Shown here: positions 20,761 to 30,131 of the stretch, in pieces
How positions within the stretch are numbered: the stretch's first letter is position 1
Layout of the letters: the number at the start of each line of letters is the position of its first letter
The notes under the pieces: generated by a model
What the model saw: the letters and a program-made list of their open reading frames with translations, nothing else
Databases searched by the model: none
Told to the model about the DNA's origin: nothing
Assembly: GCA_030374765.1 (NCBI GenBank)
Contig: JARGXX010000116.1
Span: 1-64,000, forward strand
DNA length: 64,000 nt
Reading direction: 5' to 3'
Origin: Agarophyton chilense
Taxonomy: Eukaryota > Rhodophyta > Florideophyceae > Gracilariales > Gracilariaceae
Position numbers and translations under genes: made by a program

Positions 20761-22434
20761 TCATGTCTCTTGGTCTTGACCGTTCTCGCTTGCGGTACTA
20801 TCTTCAGGAGATGAGCTTTCAGTATGATCAGAGCATGAGCCTTCCGATGATGAGCTTTCCTCCTCCTCCTGAATGCTGTCACTACTGTTTGAACTATCAT
20901 CTTCTTCCATCATCTTCTCCTTCACCAAAACATTCAACTCGCAAAGATCTAAGGGGTACTGAATGCCATCTTTTAAAAGAGAGTCAACGTAGGTGTATAG
21001 ATCTTTCTCTAAAAACCATTGTTTGTTATGTCCGAACCACATTCGAATCTCTGGTGTTGCGCCACCATCTTCATACGTAACTCCCTCAACCCATTTCACT
21101 AACTTGAGAACAGGGTTTTTCAAATATACATCTTCCATTCGCAGCAGTCCTGGTACTGCATCGTACATATTCCGCAAAAGCATTTTTCTAAATTCAGAGT
21201 TGATCTTAATATCCATTACCGTAGGAATTGTACCAACAACCCCTTCTCTCGCGCTCTTCCCATGGCGATGCAGAATGTTGAAGTTAACAATATCCATGTT
21301 CTGTAGAAACGACGGCGTCAAAAACTCCGTACGACTGTCAATCTCGTCGATACCGGGCAAAATATCGGATTCTTCTCTACAGCAAAAGTCCATTACTTCG
21401 TTTCCCAATCGCTCTGCTTTCAATAAGTATCCAAAAACCTGTACTTTGTATCTTTGGGGTCCTCCAAACCGTACAGCCAAAGTGCTAGGAAGGATTAGAC
21501 ATGAACCCACTGTCATAAAGAAAGTCCTTGACTCGTTTGACTGCATCGGGCGCAAAGGCGCAACAAACTCATAGTACAGCCCGGACTCTCCCCTTTTCGC
21601 TGTGTGCCCGGTTACTATCTGTTCTGTGACAGTGACGTATATTCCGATACCCTCCAACTCACTAGCAAAAAAACCGCCTGAGGAAGTAGGAAAAAGAGTG
21701 TAGACCACGTAAGATCCAGTGGCCTTATTCTCCGAAGATTCCTTCGCATTACGCTGCCAACGCCCGGGACTGTCTTCTCGCTCGTTTACGGGAAGCACGG
21801 TCTTGGGGGAGATAATTAGGCTTCTCAATGTCTCAATTTGGTAACTGGATATGTCTTCGTCGATTACCCTTATGAAATCCTGCATGCCCTGGATAGGATA
21901 CAGCACAATGTTGAACCTGCAACGTACACTCGTCAGAACCTGTAGATTGCGAAACTTCGGCATCACATCCGTAGTACATCCGTACTTCTCCTCAACTATA
22001 CCACGCTCTAGCACTCTTGATACAGCAAGCTGATGAAGAACAATAATCTTTTCCAACACACCAACATGGTCTCTTCGTGGCGCAAACCTTACAATAAAGC
22101 TCTTTCCAATCGGACCTTTGTAGTCGAAATCCATCATTTGTGGCGCCTGCATGGAAGATAGGTTACTCCGCATATCTCCTTTATCAAACTTGTACTCTAG
22201 ATATTGGTCTATTTCACAATAATCACTCGGTGACAAATGGTGTATGGTAAGTCCGAATCCGAATCCTTTCAGAAGACCGTCATAGGCAGCTTTCCATGAT
22301 CCACACTTCACATCACTTGCTGGGAGCGCCGGCTTATGAGGAAGCGGGCGATCGTCAACCAAGATTTGTAAAAGAGGTTGAGGCCCCTTGCCAAGGTGAT
22401 CTACAGCCTGAGATGAAACATTAATAGATGTCAT
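20761..22434 (-). CDS. Unrecognised 557-residue protein with an acidic Ser-rich tail
   Basis: The frame starts at the ATG at 22434 and is uninterrupted. The body (residues 1-500) has normal globular composition and includes FDYKGPIGKSFIVRFAPRRD and a run of beta-like segments. The last ~50 residues are almost all Ser, Glu and Asp, as in many chromatin-associated proteins. I see no catalytic motif, membrane segment or signal peptide. It lies just before the ~347-bp tandem array and the ParB-like/Ulp1 gene, on the opposite strand, so it may belong to the same putative element. That is inference from position. The small frame at 19891-20280 follows it on the same strand. Confidence 0.65.
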   Translation of the reverse strand: MTSINVSSQAVDHLGKGPQPLLQILVDDRPLPHKPALPASDVKCGSWKAAYDGLLKGFGFGLTIHHLSPSDYCEIDQYLEYKFDKGDMRSNLSSMQAPQMMDFDYKGPIGKSFIVRFAPRRDHVGVLEKIIVLHQLAVSRVLERGIVEEKYGCTTDVMPKFRNLQVLTSVRCRFNIVLYPIQGMQDFIRVIDEDISSYQIETLRSLIISPKTVLPVNEREDSPGRWQRNAKESSENKATGSYVVYTLFPTSSGGFFASELEGIGIYVTVTEQIVTGHTAKRGESGLYYEFVAPLRPMQSNESRTFFMTVGSCLILPSTLAVRFGGPQRYKVQVFGYLLKAERLGNEVMDFCCREESDILPGIDEIDSRTEFLTPSFLQNMDIVNFNILHRHGKSAREGVVGTIPTVMDIKINSEFRKMLLRNMYDAVPGLLRMEDVYLKNPVLKLVKWVEGVTYEDGGATPEIRMWFGHNKQWFLEKDLYTYVDSLLKDGIQYPLDLCELNVLVKEKMMEEDDSSNSSDSIQEEEESSSSEGSCSDHTESSSPEDSTASENGQDQET

Positions 22435-22882
22435 GCTCGCGGTTATTGAAGTAACCGCACATAAGTCCCGTAACACGAAGAAATGTATGGTGCAACAAAA
22501 TGGATATCGAGTGTAGCATGCTCCCCTGTGTAGTGTAGTATATCACGAACTACGTCAGTCTGATAGTTGGCGCACGAACCAATCGCTTACGCGAGAGTAC
22601 CGTGTTGGGGGTAATCCAGGATAAAAACGGTGTACGAGAGAAGCGGCTGGTCTTTGTGAACGTAGGCACAGGTTCTAACCTTCGAGACAGAAAGCAGAAG
22701 GCTTCCTGTTAGGGAGATGGGACGCGGATGTCACTGTTGGCGAGAGTCGCAATTGTTAAGCGCGGAAGTACAACTCCCAGAAGAGGCCTCAGTGTATGTG
22801 AAGGCACGGGTGCGATAACATGAGATAGGGGCTGCGTGTGAGGGTGTTGGAGAGCGGGCGCGTTGTTAAAGGCTAAGGCCTG
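22435..22882. other. Spacer between the 557-residue gene and the tandem array
   Basis: No gene seen. This region should hold the promoter of the minus-strand gene. Confidence 0.3.
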
Positions 22883-23913
22883 ATGAGCCCGGGATCGGCG
22901 AACGTGAATGGAAGCCGGAAGTGAGGCACCATGATCACAGAAAACGCTGTCACAGGCACCAAATGATTTCAAGAAAACGAAGCAAAGTAGGGCACCAAGT
23001 GCCGTCGGCAGATTTGGGGCCGGGCTCTAGGGGCTGCATGGCGCAGTGCTATTAAGTTCAATTTTTTAGATTTTTTTTGAGTTCGAAATCAAGGATTGAA
23101 TCTGCCACTCGATTTGTCGGCCATTTCAGAAAAGAATTTTTTTTTCCATTCCGATGCTCCTGGCAAAATGGGGGATTCCGTCCTCCAAATGAGTGGCTGC
23201 GCTGTCCAGTTTTAATTTAAATGGACTAATGAGCCCGGCATGAGCGAACTTGAATCAAAGCTAAAAACGGAGGCACCATAATTGCGCAAAACGCCGCCAC
23301 GGGCGCCAAAAGATTTCAAAGAAAAGATGCAAGAAAGGGTACCAAGTGCAGGTGGCAGAGTTGGTGGGGGGTTCTAGGGGCGCCATGGCGCAGCGCAATT
23401 AAGCTCAATTTTTTAGATTGGTTTTTGAGTTCCAAATCCAGGAGCGAATCTGCCACTCGATCTGTCGGCCATTTCATAATAATACTTATTTTTCGATTCC
23501 GATGCTGCTCGCAAAATGGGGGATTCTGTCCTCCAAGTGAGCGGCTGTGCAGTCCAGTTTCCAAAAAAATGGACTGATGAGCCCAGAATGTGCAAACGTC
23601 AATCAAAGCCAAAACTGTAGCACCATGATCGCGCAAAACGCCGCCACGGGCGTCAAAAGATTTCAAAAAAAGCCAAAAAGGGCACCAAGTGCGGGTGGCA
23701 GATTTGGTGCGTGGTTCTAGGGGCGCCATGGCGCACTGCAATTAAGCTCAATTTTCTAGATTTTTTTTGATTTCCAAATCGAGGATTGAATCCTCCAATC
23801 GATCTGTCGGCCATTTCAGAAAATTCTTTTTTTTCAATTCGAATGCTGCTTCCAAAATGAAAGATTCCGTCTTCCAAATGAGCAGTTGCGCCTTCAAGTT
23901 TTCTGAAAAATTT
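22883..23913. repeat. ~347-bp tandem array, three copies
   Basis: The landmark ATGAGCCC occurs at 22883, 23229 and 23577, giving a period of 346-348 bp. Other shared words are GGCACCA, GCCGCCACGGGCG, TCTGTCGGCCATTTCA and AAAATGGGGGATTC. The copies differ from each other by perhaps 10-15% by eye, so the array is older than the hairpin array in region A. It lies about 540 bases upstream of the ParB-like/Ulp1 start codon. Minus-strand frames within it are by-products. Confidence 0.9.
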
Positions 23914-24455
23914 TGTGCGCAGTAAAGAGTACACAAGCGCTGCACCTCCATTACGTGCAATGCCACATGCTGGTATGTGCTCCTGATCTGCGCCGTTCTT
24001 TTAGAGCACGTGGGTGAAAGAATGCTAGGGGAATTCGCTGCGCTTCGCTGCGGCTGTTCTAAGTCTCTACACGTCGGCTCTCTTTCCCACTCATACTGTC
24101 TGCTTCGTCAAATGCCTCTAGTCGCCAGTCGGCCGTGGTGAGACCACACCGAACCGACGTTCTTTCCTAATACAACAGCGTTTTCCTGGATTCTAATGGA
24201 CCCTCCCGAGCAGTACATCTATGACATAGTCCAAAGCCTTCGTTGTTTCTCGTTCTCACATTGATCACTGTGGCATCGCTCCGAAAAAGAGATCTTTTTG
24301 GTACACGATACGCGCCATACTTGTCCTACTATCTAGAGCGCATTGGATATAGTTTCTCTGGTTGTCCTTCAAACACAAACCGTACTATATTACTCCACAG
24401 GAATACTTTTACACATCCTCTGCGCTTCTTCAAAAGTATCATCTCCATAAAGCAC

Positions 24456-27182
24456 ATGGATTCTTTCGAAAGGGAGCTTTATCAATGCATTCTGAGAGGA
24501 AGATCCTCCGAGGTATTTTTGGGATGTATTGATCTGTTTATAGGCCCCATTATCGGACGCAGCACCTCACCGCTTAGACTTTTTCAGGTCTCCAAAGAAA
24601 TCAGGGCCCCATCTGAGTTTCGACTTTCAGACCCACTGCTGATCGTGAAAGGTATGAAGGGTGTTAGCCAGGGGAAGCTCCTTGTCCTCAGTGGTTCTCA
24701 TAGACTGATAGTGAGTGCAAGGCAAATGCTGATTCCTTTGTTACCGTATCAAATAATCGACTTCTCATCACTTCACGGAAAATTGAACCTTAGAACTCAT
24801 GAAGCTCTTATTACTCACCATATAGAATCGCTTCAACCCCGCCCACAAACGTATGGAATCATGCAGCAAGTGGTTCTATATGGAAAGCTGAAGGAGTACT
24901 GGCTCTGGCAGGAAAGCAATAGACTTTCACAGACAAGAAGCGCGAAACCAAAATCCATGACACATTCAAAGCTGCTTAAACTCTACAAAGGACTTCAAGA
25001 TCTAACGGGTGACTCGAGCAAATACGCCATTGCTTTTCTTGATTCAAATTTGGCAATGAATACTTTAAGAGGGTACATGTCCGGCGCCGATCGACTTCTC
25101 GAGGCCGACGTTGTTTCGGACCTTTGTGTAATAGAAGATTGCGGAGATTCGAAGTTCACTCGAACCACACTGAATACTTTGAAGAGATGGCCCGTGGAAA
25201 ATATAAGAAGAACAGTATCTCTGTGGCTTTCGCGAAGAAGTGAAGGAATGAAATTCATCTGCCAGTTTTCTGATATCACTGGAAGTGAAGTGGACGGGAA
25301 AAAAAGGGGAAGAAAAAGAAAGTATGAGCAAGGAGACACAAGCACGCAAACGTTCCGAACCAAGCCTCCTAAAGGCTGGGAGCACTATATTGATTGGAGT
25401 ACTCCGGGATGCGTTGCGCTTTTAGATGAACTTGACCTCATTATACGTAATGAACCAGTGAAGGAAGATCCGGATATCAAGGAAGGACGTATACATGTAC
25501 TCGATGGCACTGAAGAGAAGAGAAAAATTATCAACATGGTGAGGGCAGAGCTGGAGAAGAAGAGGGATATTGAAGAAGATGTAGAAGAGTTCAATCTTAT
25601 ACAAATGATCAACAATGCAATCGATGTGCTTGAGACCGAGGGACTGAAGGAAGCTCGACTACTCGTGGATGGTGGTACCTGCCAGGAATCTTTCACCTTG
25701 GGGAAGAGCGACATGAAATCTATCCAAGCCCTCACAATGGCAAGCGACGAAACGCTTTTATTCATTTTGAATTTTCTTAACAACTGGACTATGGAATCAA
25801 TTTCGGAGGTGTACATTTTGCCTTCTATTCTAGTTAGCGGCTGGTGGGACAGTGTTTTCATGGAAGGCAGCCCTGAGTTGGATGAACTGATTCGAAAGGT
25901 GCAGGAACACAAGAATACAAAACAGAATGCTCACGAGATTGTCTGGGACTCGAATATCACCGTCGTCATGTTTTGTGGCAGCAATCACTGGTCTATAGCC
26001 GTCGTTGCTAATCTCCCGCGACTACTGTACGACCTTGAACACGAGGATGGGTGCTCAAGTGAACCAGTGCCAGAAAGAGAAAGGAAGACGCATGTGTATT
26101 GCTTGGATAGTATGGGGAGCAGTTCCCCTCACAAGGGTCTAGACTCAAACTTGATCCACTATCTGGTAGCAAGCTATCCAGGAAAGCGCTGTGTATCCAG
26201 TTCTACGTTGAGCCGTTTTATTTCAGTGGTCAGTCTTAGGAAAGCTCTTCAGAAGCGCCTGGAATGTGGATTCTACGCTACCTACCATATTTCTTTGGTC
26301 GCTAAAAACTTCAGTATCTTCCTGGGTGGTTCTGTGACACAAGTTGAACAATATATGAAGATGTGTTATTCGAAGTACACATTTACACAGTACAGTCATG
26401 ACATCCAGGCGCGTCTCAAACTACTTTGCATAGCATACGACAAACAATCACCAAAACCGATCAGGAGCACTGTTTACCTTTGGGATGACGACAACGCACA
26501 TGTGCGAACACTGCCTCTTTCAGAAACGAATGATATTATCCAGGCACAATCTGCCAACGGACCTCCAACCTTCGGAAAGCCAGACCCATGCAAAGAGCAC
26601 TTTGATGAAGGCCCTGTACTCGCAAATAGTGACAAACATTTCGAAAAATGTTCCTGGATCCCTTCTCTCCAGCAACAACGCTTAGACAGTACGCAGTGTA
26701 TGTCGACATCTGAGCCTGAGTTTCTTGTACGCAGTATGTCAGAGAGAGCCATCAAGGCCATTGGCAATGAAGAGGATTTAAAGAAGAAAACGAGTATTCC
26801 CCGACTTTTGAATGAGCCAGAGATGAAGAAAATGAGAGAAGAGCTTGACGATGAGGCCACTATACGAAGCAAAGTTGAACGAATCATTTCTACGGTGCCT
26901 CCAGGACTTGAAAGAGAACAAGACAAGCAGAGGAAGGTTTCACCTCCTGCAAATAGCCAACCACTTCCAAGCTGCGAGCGCCTGATTCGGAGAGTAAGCA
27001 AAGTGCATAGAATTCAGGGTGAAGAAATTTCTGAGTCGGCACCGAGATGGAGCCAAATCATACAAGAAGGTGGGTATCTAGTACACAAGGTTGAAGATAA
27101 TGAGATGAAGATGGAGTGGGAAGCATGCATGAAGAATGCCGAGGATCTGGTGAATCGTATGAAGAAAAGCAGGTCGATCTAA
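24456..27182 (+). CDS. ParB-like box plus Ulp1-type (C48) cysteine protease
   Basis: I start at the ATG at 24456 (AGCACATGG), giving 908 residues. The frame is open further upstream but without an ATG. Near the N-terminus VLSGSHRLIVSAR (about 76-88) follows a beta-rich stretch, as in ParB/sulfiredoxin-like folds. The middle is helical, with a basic KKRGRKRK patch (about 282-289, possible nuclear signal). About 500-625 has the Ulp1/SENP protease pattern: NHWSIAVV (catalytic His about 511), YCLDSMGS (Asp about 551) and LQKRLECGFYATYHI (Cys about 604). Ulp1 proteases process or remove SUMO, and several eukaryotic transposons carry them. The C-terminal ~200 residues are charged and unrecognised. 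The gene converges on the tyrosine-recombinase gene. The protease call is good; the ParB call is motif-level only. Confidence 0.8.
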   Translation: MDSFERELYQCILRGRSSEVFLGCIDLFIGPIIGRSTSPLRLFQVSKEIRAPSEFRLSDPLLIVKGMKGVSQGKLLVLSGSHRLIVSARQMLIPLLPYQIIDFSSLHGKLNLRTHEALITHHIESLQPRPQTYGIMQQVVLYGKLKEYWLWQESNRLSQTRSAKPKSMTHSKLLKLYKGLQDLTGDSSKYAIAFLDSNLAMNTLRGYMSGADRLLEADVVSDLCVIEDCGDSKFTRTTLNTLKRWPVENIRRTVSLWLSRRSEGMKFICQFSDITGSEVDGKKRGRKRKYEQGDTSTQTFRTKPPKGWEHYIDWSTPGCVALLDELDLIIRNEPVKEDPDIKEGRIHVLDGTEEKRKIINMVRAELEKKRDIEEDVEEFNLIQMINNAIDVLETEGLKEARLLVDGGTCQESFTLGKSDMKSIQALTMASDETLLFILNFLNNWTMESISEVYILPSILVSGWWDSVFMEGSPELDELIRKVQEHKNTKQNAHEIVWDSNITVVMFCGSNHWSIAVVANLPRLLYDLEHEDGCSSEPVPERERKTHVYCLDSMGSSSPHKGLDSNLIHYLVASYPGKRCVSSSTLSRFISVVSLRKALQKRLECGFYATYHISLVAKNFSIFLGGSVTQVEQYMKMCYSKYTFTQYSHDIQARLKLLCIAYDKQSPKPIRSTVYLWDDDNAHVRTLPLSETNDIIQAQSANGPPTFGKPDPCKEHFDEGPVLANSDKHFEKCSWIPSLQQQRLDSTQCMSTSEPEFLVRSMSERAIKAIGNEEDLKKKTSIPRLLNEPEMKKMREELDDEATIRSKVERIISTVPPGLEREQDKQRKVSPPANSQPLPSCERLIRRVSKVHRIQGEEISESAPRWSQIIQEGGYLVHKVEDNEMKMEWEACMKNAEDLVNRMKKSRSI

Positions 27183-27524
27183 TGGCCCAAGGTTCATGGT
27201 ACGGTCGTATGTTCTATCTGTCTCTCTTTTCAGATTCCAAGACATAAAATGCAAGGCTGCAAATTTCGACAAGGGATCGGCGTTCAACATTTTACCTCTT
27301 GTTGCAAACGGATTATCGAGTGAATACATTCTACCTATCCATTCTATAGAGTTTGTTTCTTTCCCGCTGAACAATGCATCTCCGAGAGATCACAGTAGTG
27401 CGCATCATTTACGTTATTCCCTACTTTCTCACCGCGTTTTCTATATCATGGCTCGGAAATGTATCAAGCGCAGAACTCTCCGTTGCGACCCTTTCTGAAC
27501 AGAGCATTTCTATCGAACTTTTTC
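27183..27524. other. Convergent spacer
   Basis: 342 bases between the stops of two convergent genes. No gene is supported. Small frames on both strands here lack any recognisable feature. Confidence 0.4.
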
Positions 27525-30131
27525 CTAAATCTCCTCCTCATCGTCTTCAAAGAGTTGAAACCCACCACTGGAGAGTTCATCATCATCATCATCATCATCA
27601 CTGTCACGTCCAATATTTCCCCTTATCACGTTGTCTTTCTCTGGAGTACCTGCCTCACTTACTCCGCGCTTCACTGGTTTGTCGTCATCTTCTTCATTGA
27701 GGACAATGCAAAAATGCTTTGAGATAAGGTCCATGGTTTCCTTGAAGTCAGTGGAGTAGCAAGCAGCATACGTACAGCGCAATTGCTCAACTGATGTGTT
27801 CATTTGCTTTGCAACCAATCTCAAAAACTTTTCCTCAGACATGGATTTACCAAGCGATCCAGAACGAAACTGATGCAGCATTGATGTGGCGTAGCTGGCG
27901 CGCAATGTCATTGCAGTAACTGATTTCAGATCGGGATCTATTTCGCGCATGAACATCTTGATGGAATTTGAAACATTGGCTGTGGTAAGAAAGTCCCCGT
28001 ACCGTGAATGCAAGAGAAGTGGCTGACCAGTCTTAGATATCAACTGATCGTTTCTACTGCGATGTAGAAGAATTGGTCGTACTACTTTGACGTGGAATCG
28101 AAGGTATGACACAATCATGCAGGGAAAGTTAACATTCGGAATGTCTAGCGCTCTTGCCGTCTTCTCTGAAAGCGTGTTGATACCGACTGTATTTCCGCCA
28201 TTGCCACCAGCCCTCCCCATTTCCTTGAGCTCTTTCTTAGTCGGACACTGAAGTTTTGCGTATGCCTGTGGCCGTTGTCCTCCACCGCACAAAGCAAGGA
28301 GAGCTAGAAAGTTGATGCACCATTTGTCGAGGAGCCCTTGGTTCTTTTGCATCTTCTGCACGCTCTTCTCATGGCCTTTGCCATTGACATCGGCTGCAAA
28401 ATTGTTACAAATATCTGAGAGACGACCTCGCGCAAGCCGAACCCCGCGCTTGATATGATCCTCAGTGACAATCATATGATTTTGAACGCGTTTCTCAGCC
28501 GCCTGCTTCATTCGAGATTCCTTTCGGGCACGTGTTTTAGCGGCGTTGAAGGTTGTACTCAAAAACATCATAACCCTTTCCAAGTCAGAAATCTTTTCGG
28601 CATTCGTTACGTACCTCATTCTGGCAAACCTGCACACATTGAGGAGTGTGTTGCACTTTGAAGCCACAGTGCAGCAGGATGCCATGGAAATGAAGTGGTT
28701 GATGAAACACTTCATAAGGTTCTCATTTGAAACACATGAAAACAACGAGTTCTTCCGCCATCCCGAAGATCGGCGCATCACACAAGCAGAAATACACCAG
28801 CGCATAAACTGCCCGGTGATTGACTTCACCAACATAAAACTGGTCCCACTGGAAACATTCATCAGTTCGCGTGTTTTGTATTTCAGGGAATAGATCTCTT
28901 TCAGGTCCTCACAGTTTTCAGGTGTAATTCTGAGACCTGCGTAGGCTGTGAGGCCCTTCCCGACCCTAGGACATTTCTCCTTCAGCAGAGCGATGGGGCT
29001 CGTGAAGAATTCTGGGTCACGAAGGAGCGTATCACGAATCATCATGTGCCACTTTTCTTTGGATGATAATTGTTGCCCTGGATCCTTGTGTGTGATCATC
29101 AGATCGGGGGCGTTGACCTCGTCTACCTTCCCGTAACCATAAGCACGTCTGGAATTGAATTTCGAACGGTAGATATCTGCTCGGGAGTGCCAATATGCAT
29201 CATTCATCTGATCCAGCTCTCTCTCTTGATATTCGAGAAGACCTGTTAAATCCATGGGTTTTAATTCTTCACCATCATCTGTGTTTTCTGCTTTCACTCC
29301 TTCCTCTTCTCCAATAATATCAACAGTTCTTCCGTCGATGTGGTTCGAGAGCCCCGTTTCATCCTCATTTTCCCCTTCTCCGTGCTCTTCGGAGTCACTA
29401 AAGCTCAAGCGCTGGGGCTTTTCTTTTGACGAAACAAGAACTTTCCCGTCATTTGTTGTATCTCCCACGGGTTTCTCGAATGCAGGCGGCTGTTCGCCGG
29501 AATCACGTGGCGGTAGATAGTGGACATCTTCATGATACTCTCCTTCATCTTCCCATGCTCTCTGCATCTCATTGTGACCGAAATGTGGAGCATGGTGGGG
29601 GTTTCTCATCTTTGTTGTAGATGGAAGCTCGGGAACCACCGACTTCAATCGGTTCTTTCTATTACTCCTTGTCGTATTGCTAGGATTGGGTTCTAAATCA
29701 GACTGGGATGCAAGTGAGGAAGACAAAGTGCCTGGTGGGGTTGCCTTTTTCTTTTTCTTTCGAGGGCCTTCGTCTTCATTATCGCTTTGAGGAGCATGGA
29801 GAGCTTTTTTCACCTGTTGCGTAGACGGCAACTCGGGACCCGCAGACGTCAATCGGTTCTTTCTATTTTTCCTTTCCACAGTGCTTGGATGTGGAACTGA
29901 ATCAGACAGGGATCCAAGGGAGGAAGACAGATCATCGGGTGGCGTTGCCTGGTTCTTTTTATTTCGAGGGCATTGGTCTTCATTTTCGCCTCTTCTCGAT
30001 TGTTTTTGGCGGTGTCTTTCGTGTGTTGCCGACTGGCCTTCACGTCGTGAAAGCTTATATTGTGGTTCGGGAGATTCTGTGTCGGACGAGATTCCGTAGA
30101 CGGTGTTAAAAAACCCGGCCGCGTTCGTCAT
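27525..30131 (-). CDS. Tyrosine recombinase (YR transposase-like)
   Basis: 868 residues from the ATG at 30131, in one open frame. The N-terminal ~250 residues are charged and disordered and contain a tandem duplication of about 68 residues (roughly 50-115 and 118-183; each holds a NED...ATPP...LSSSL pattern then NRKNRL). The C-terminal 260 residues carry tyrosine-recombinase motifs: LLALCGGGQRPQAYAKLQ (first catalytic Arg about 620), MTLRASYATSML (second Arg about 744, with Met where His is usual), and KQMNTSVEQLRCTYAAC (Tyr nucleophile about 788), very like the end of phage-type integrases. An acidic tail with a run of Asp follows. Cryptons and other YR transposons encode such proteins. It converges with the ParB-like/Ulp1 gene, which I take as part of the same element. 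No element ends were found. Confidence 0.85.
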   Translation of the reverse strand: MTNAAGFFNTVYGISSDTESPEPQYKLSRREGQSATHERHRQKQSRRGENEDQCPRNKKNQATPPDDLSSSLGSLSDSVPHPSTVERKNRKNRLTSAGPELPSTQQVKKALHAPQSDNEDEGPRKKKKKATPPGTLSSSLASQSDLEPNPSNTTRSNRKNRLKSVVPELPSTTKMRNPHHAPHFGHNEMQRAWEDEGEYHEDVHYLPPRDSGEQPPAFEKPVGDTTNDGKVLVSSKEKPQRLSFSDSEEHGEGENEDETGLSNHIDGRTVDIIGEEEGVKAENTDDGEELKPMDLTGLLEYQERELDQMNDAYWHSRADIYRSKFNSRRAYGYGKVDEVNAPDLMITHKDPGQQLSSKEKWHMMIRDTLLRDPEFFTSPIALLKEKCPRVGKGLTAYAGLRITPENCEDLKEIYSLKYKTRELMNVSSGTSFMLVKSITGQFMRWCISACVMRRSSGWRKNSLFSCVSNENLMKCFINHFISMASCCTVASKCNTLLNVCRFARMRYVTNAEKISDLERVMMFLSTTFNAAKTRARKESRMKQAAEKRVQNHMIVTEDHIKRGVRLARGRLSDICNNFAADVNGKGHEKSVQKMQKNQGLLDKWCINFLALLALCGGGQRPQAYAKLQCPTKKELKEMGRAGGNGGNTVGINTLSEKTARALDIPNVNFPCMIVSYLRFHVKVVRPILLHRSRNDQLISKTGQPLLLHSRYGDFLTTANVSNSIKMFMREIDPDLKSVTAMTLRASYATSMLHQFRSGSLGKSMSEEKFLRLVAKQMNTSVEQLRCTYAACYSTDFKETMDLISKHFCIVLNEEDDDKPVKRGVSEAGTPEKDNVIRGNIGRDSDDDDDDDELSSGGFQLFEDDEEEI

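Noticed and set aside
22709-23966. Minus-strand ORFs in the ~347-bp array
   Set aside because: Frames change between copies and the encoded sequences are only repeat translations.
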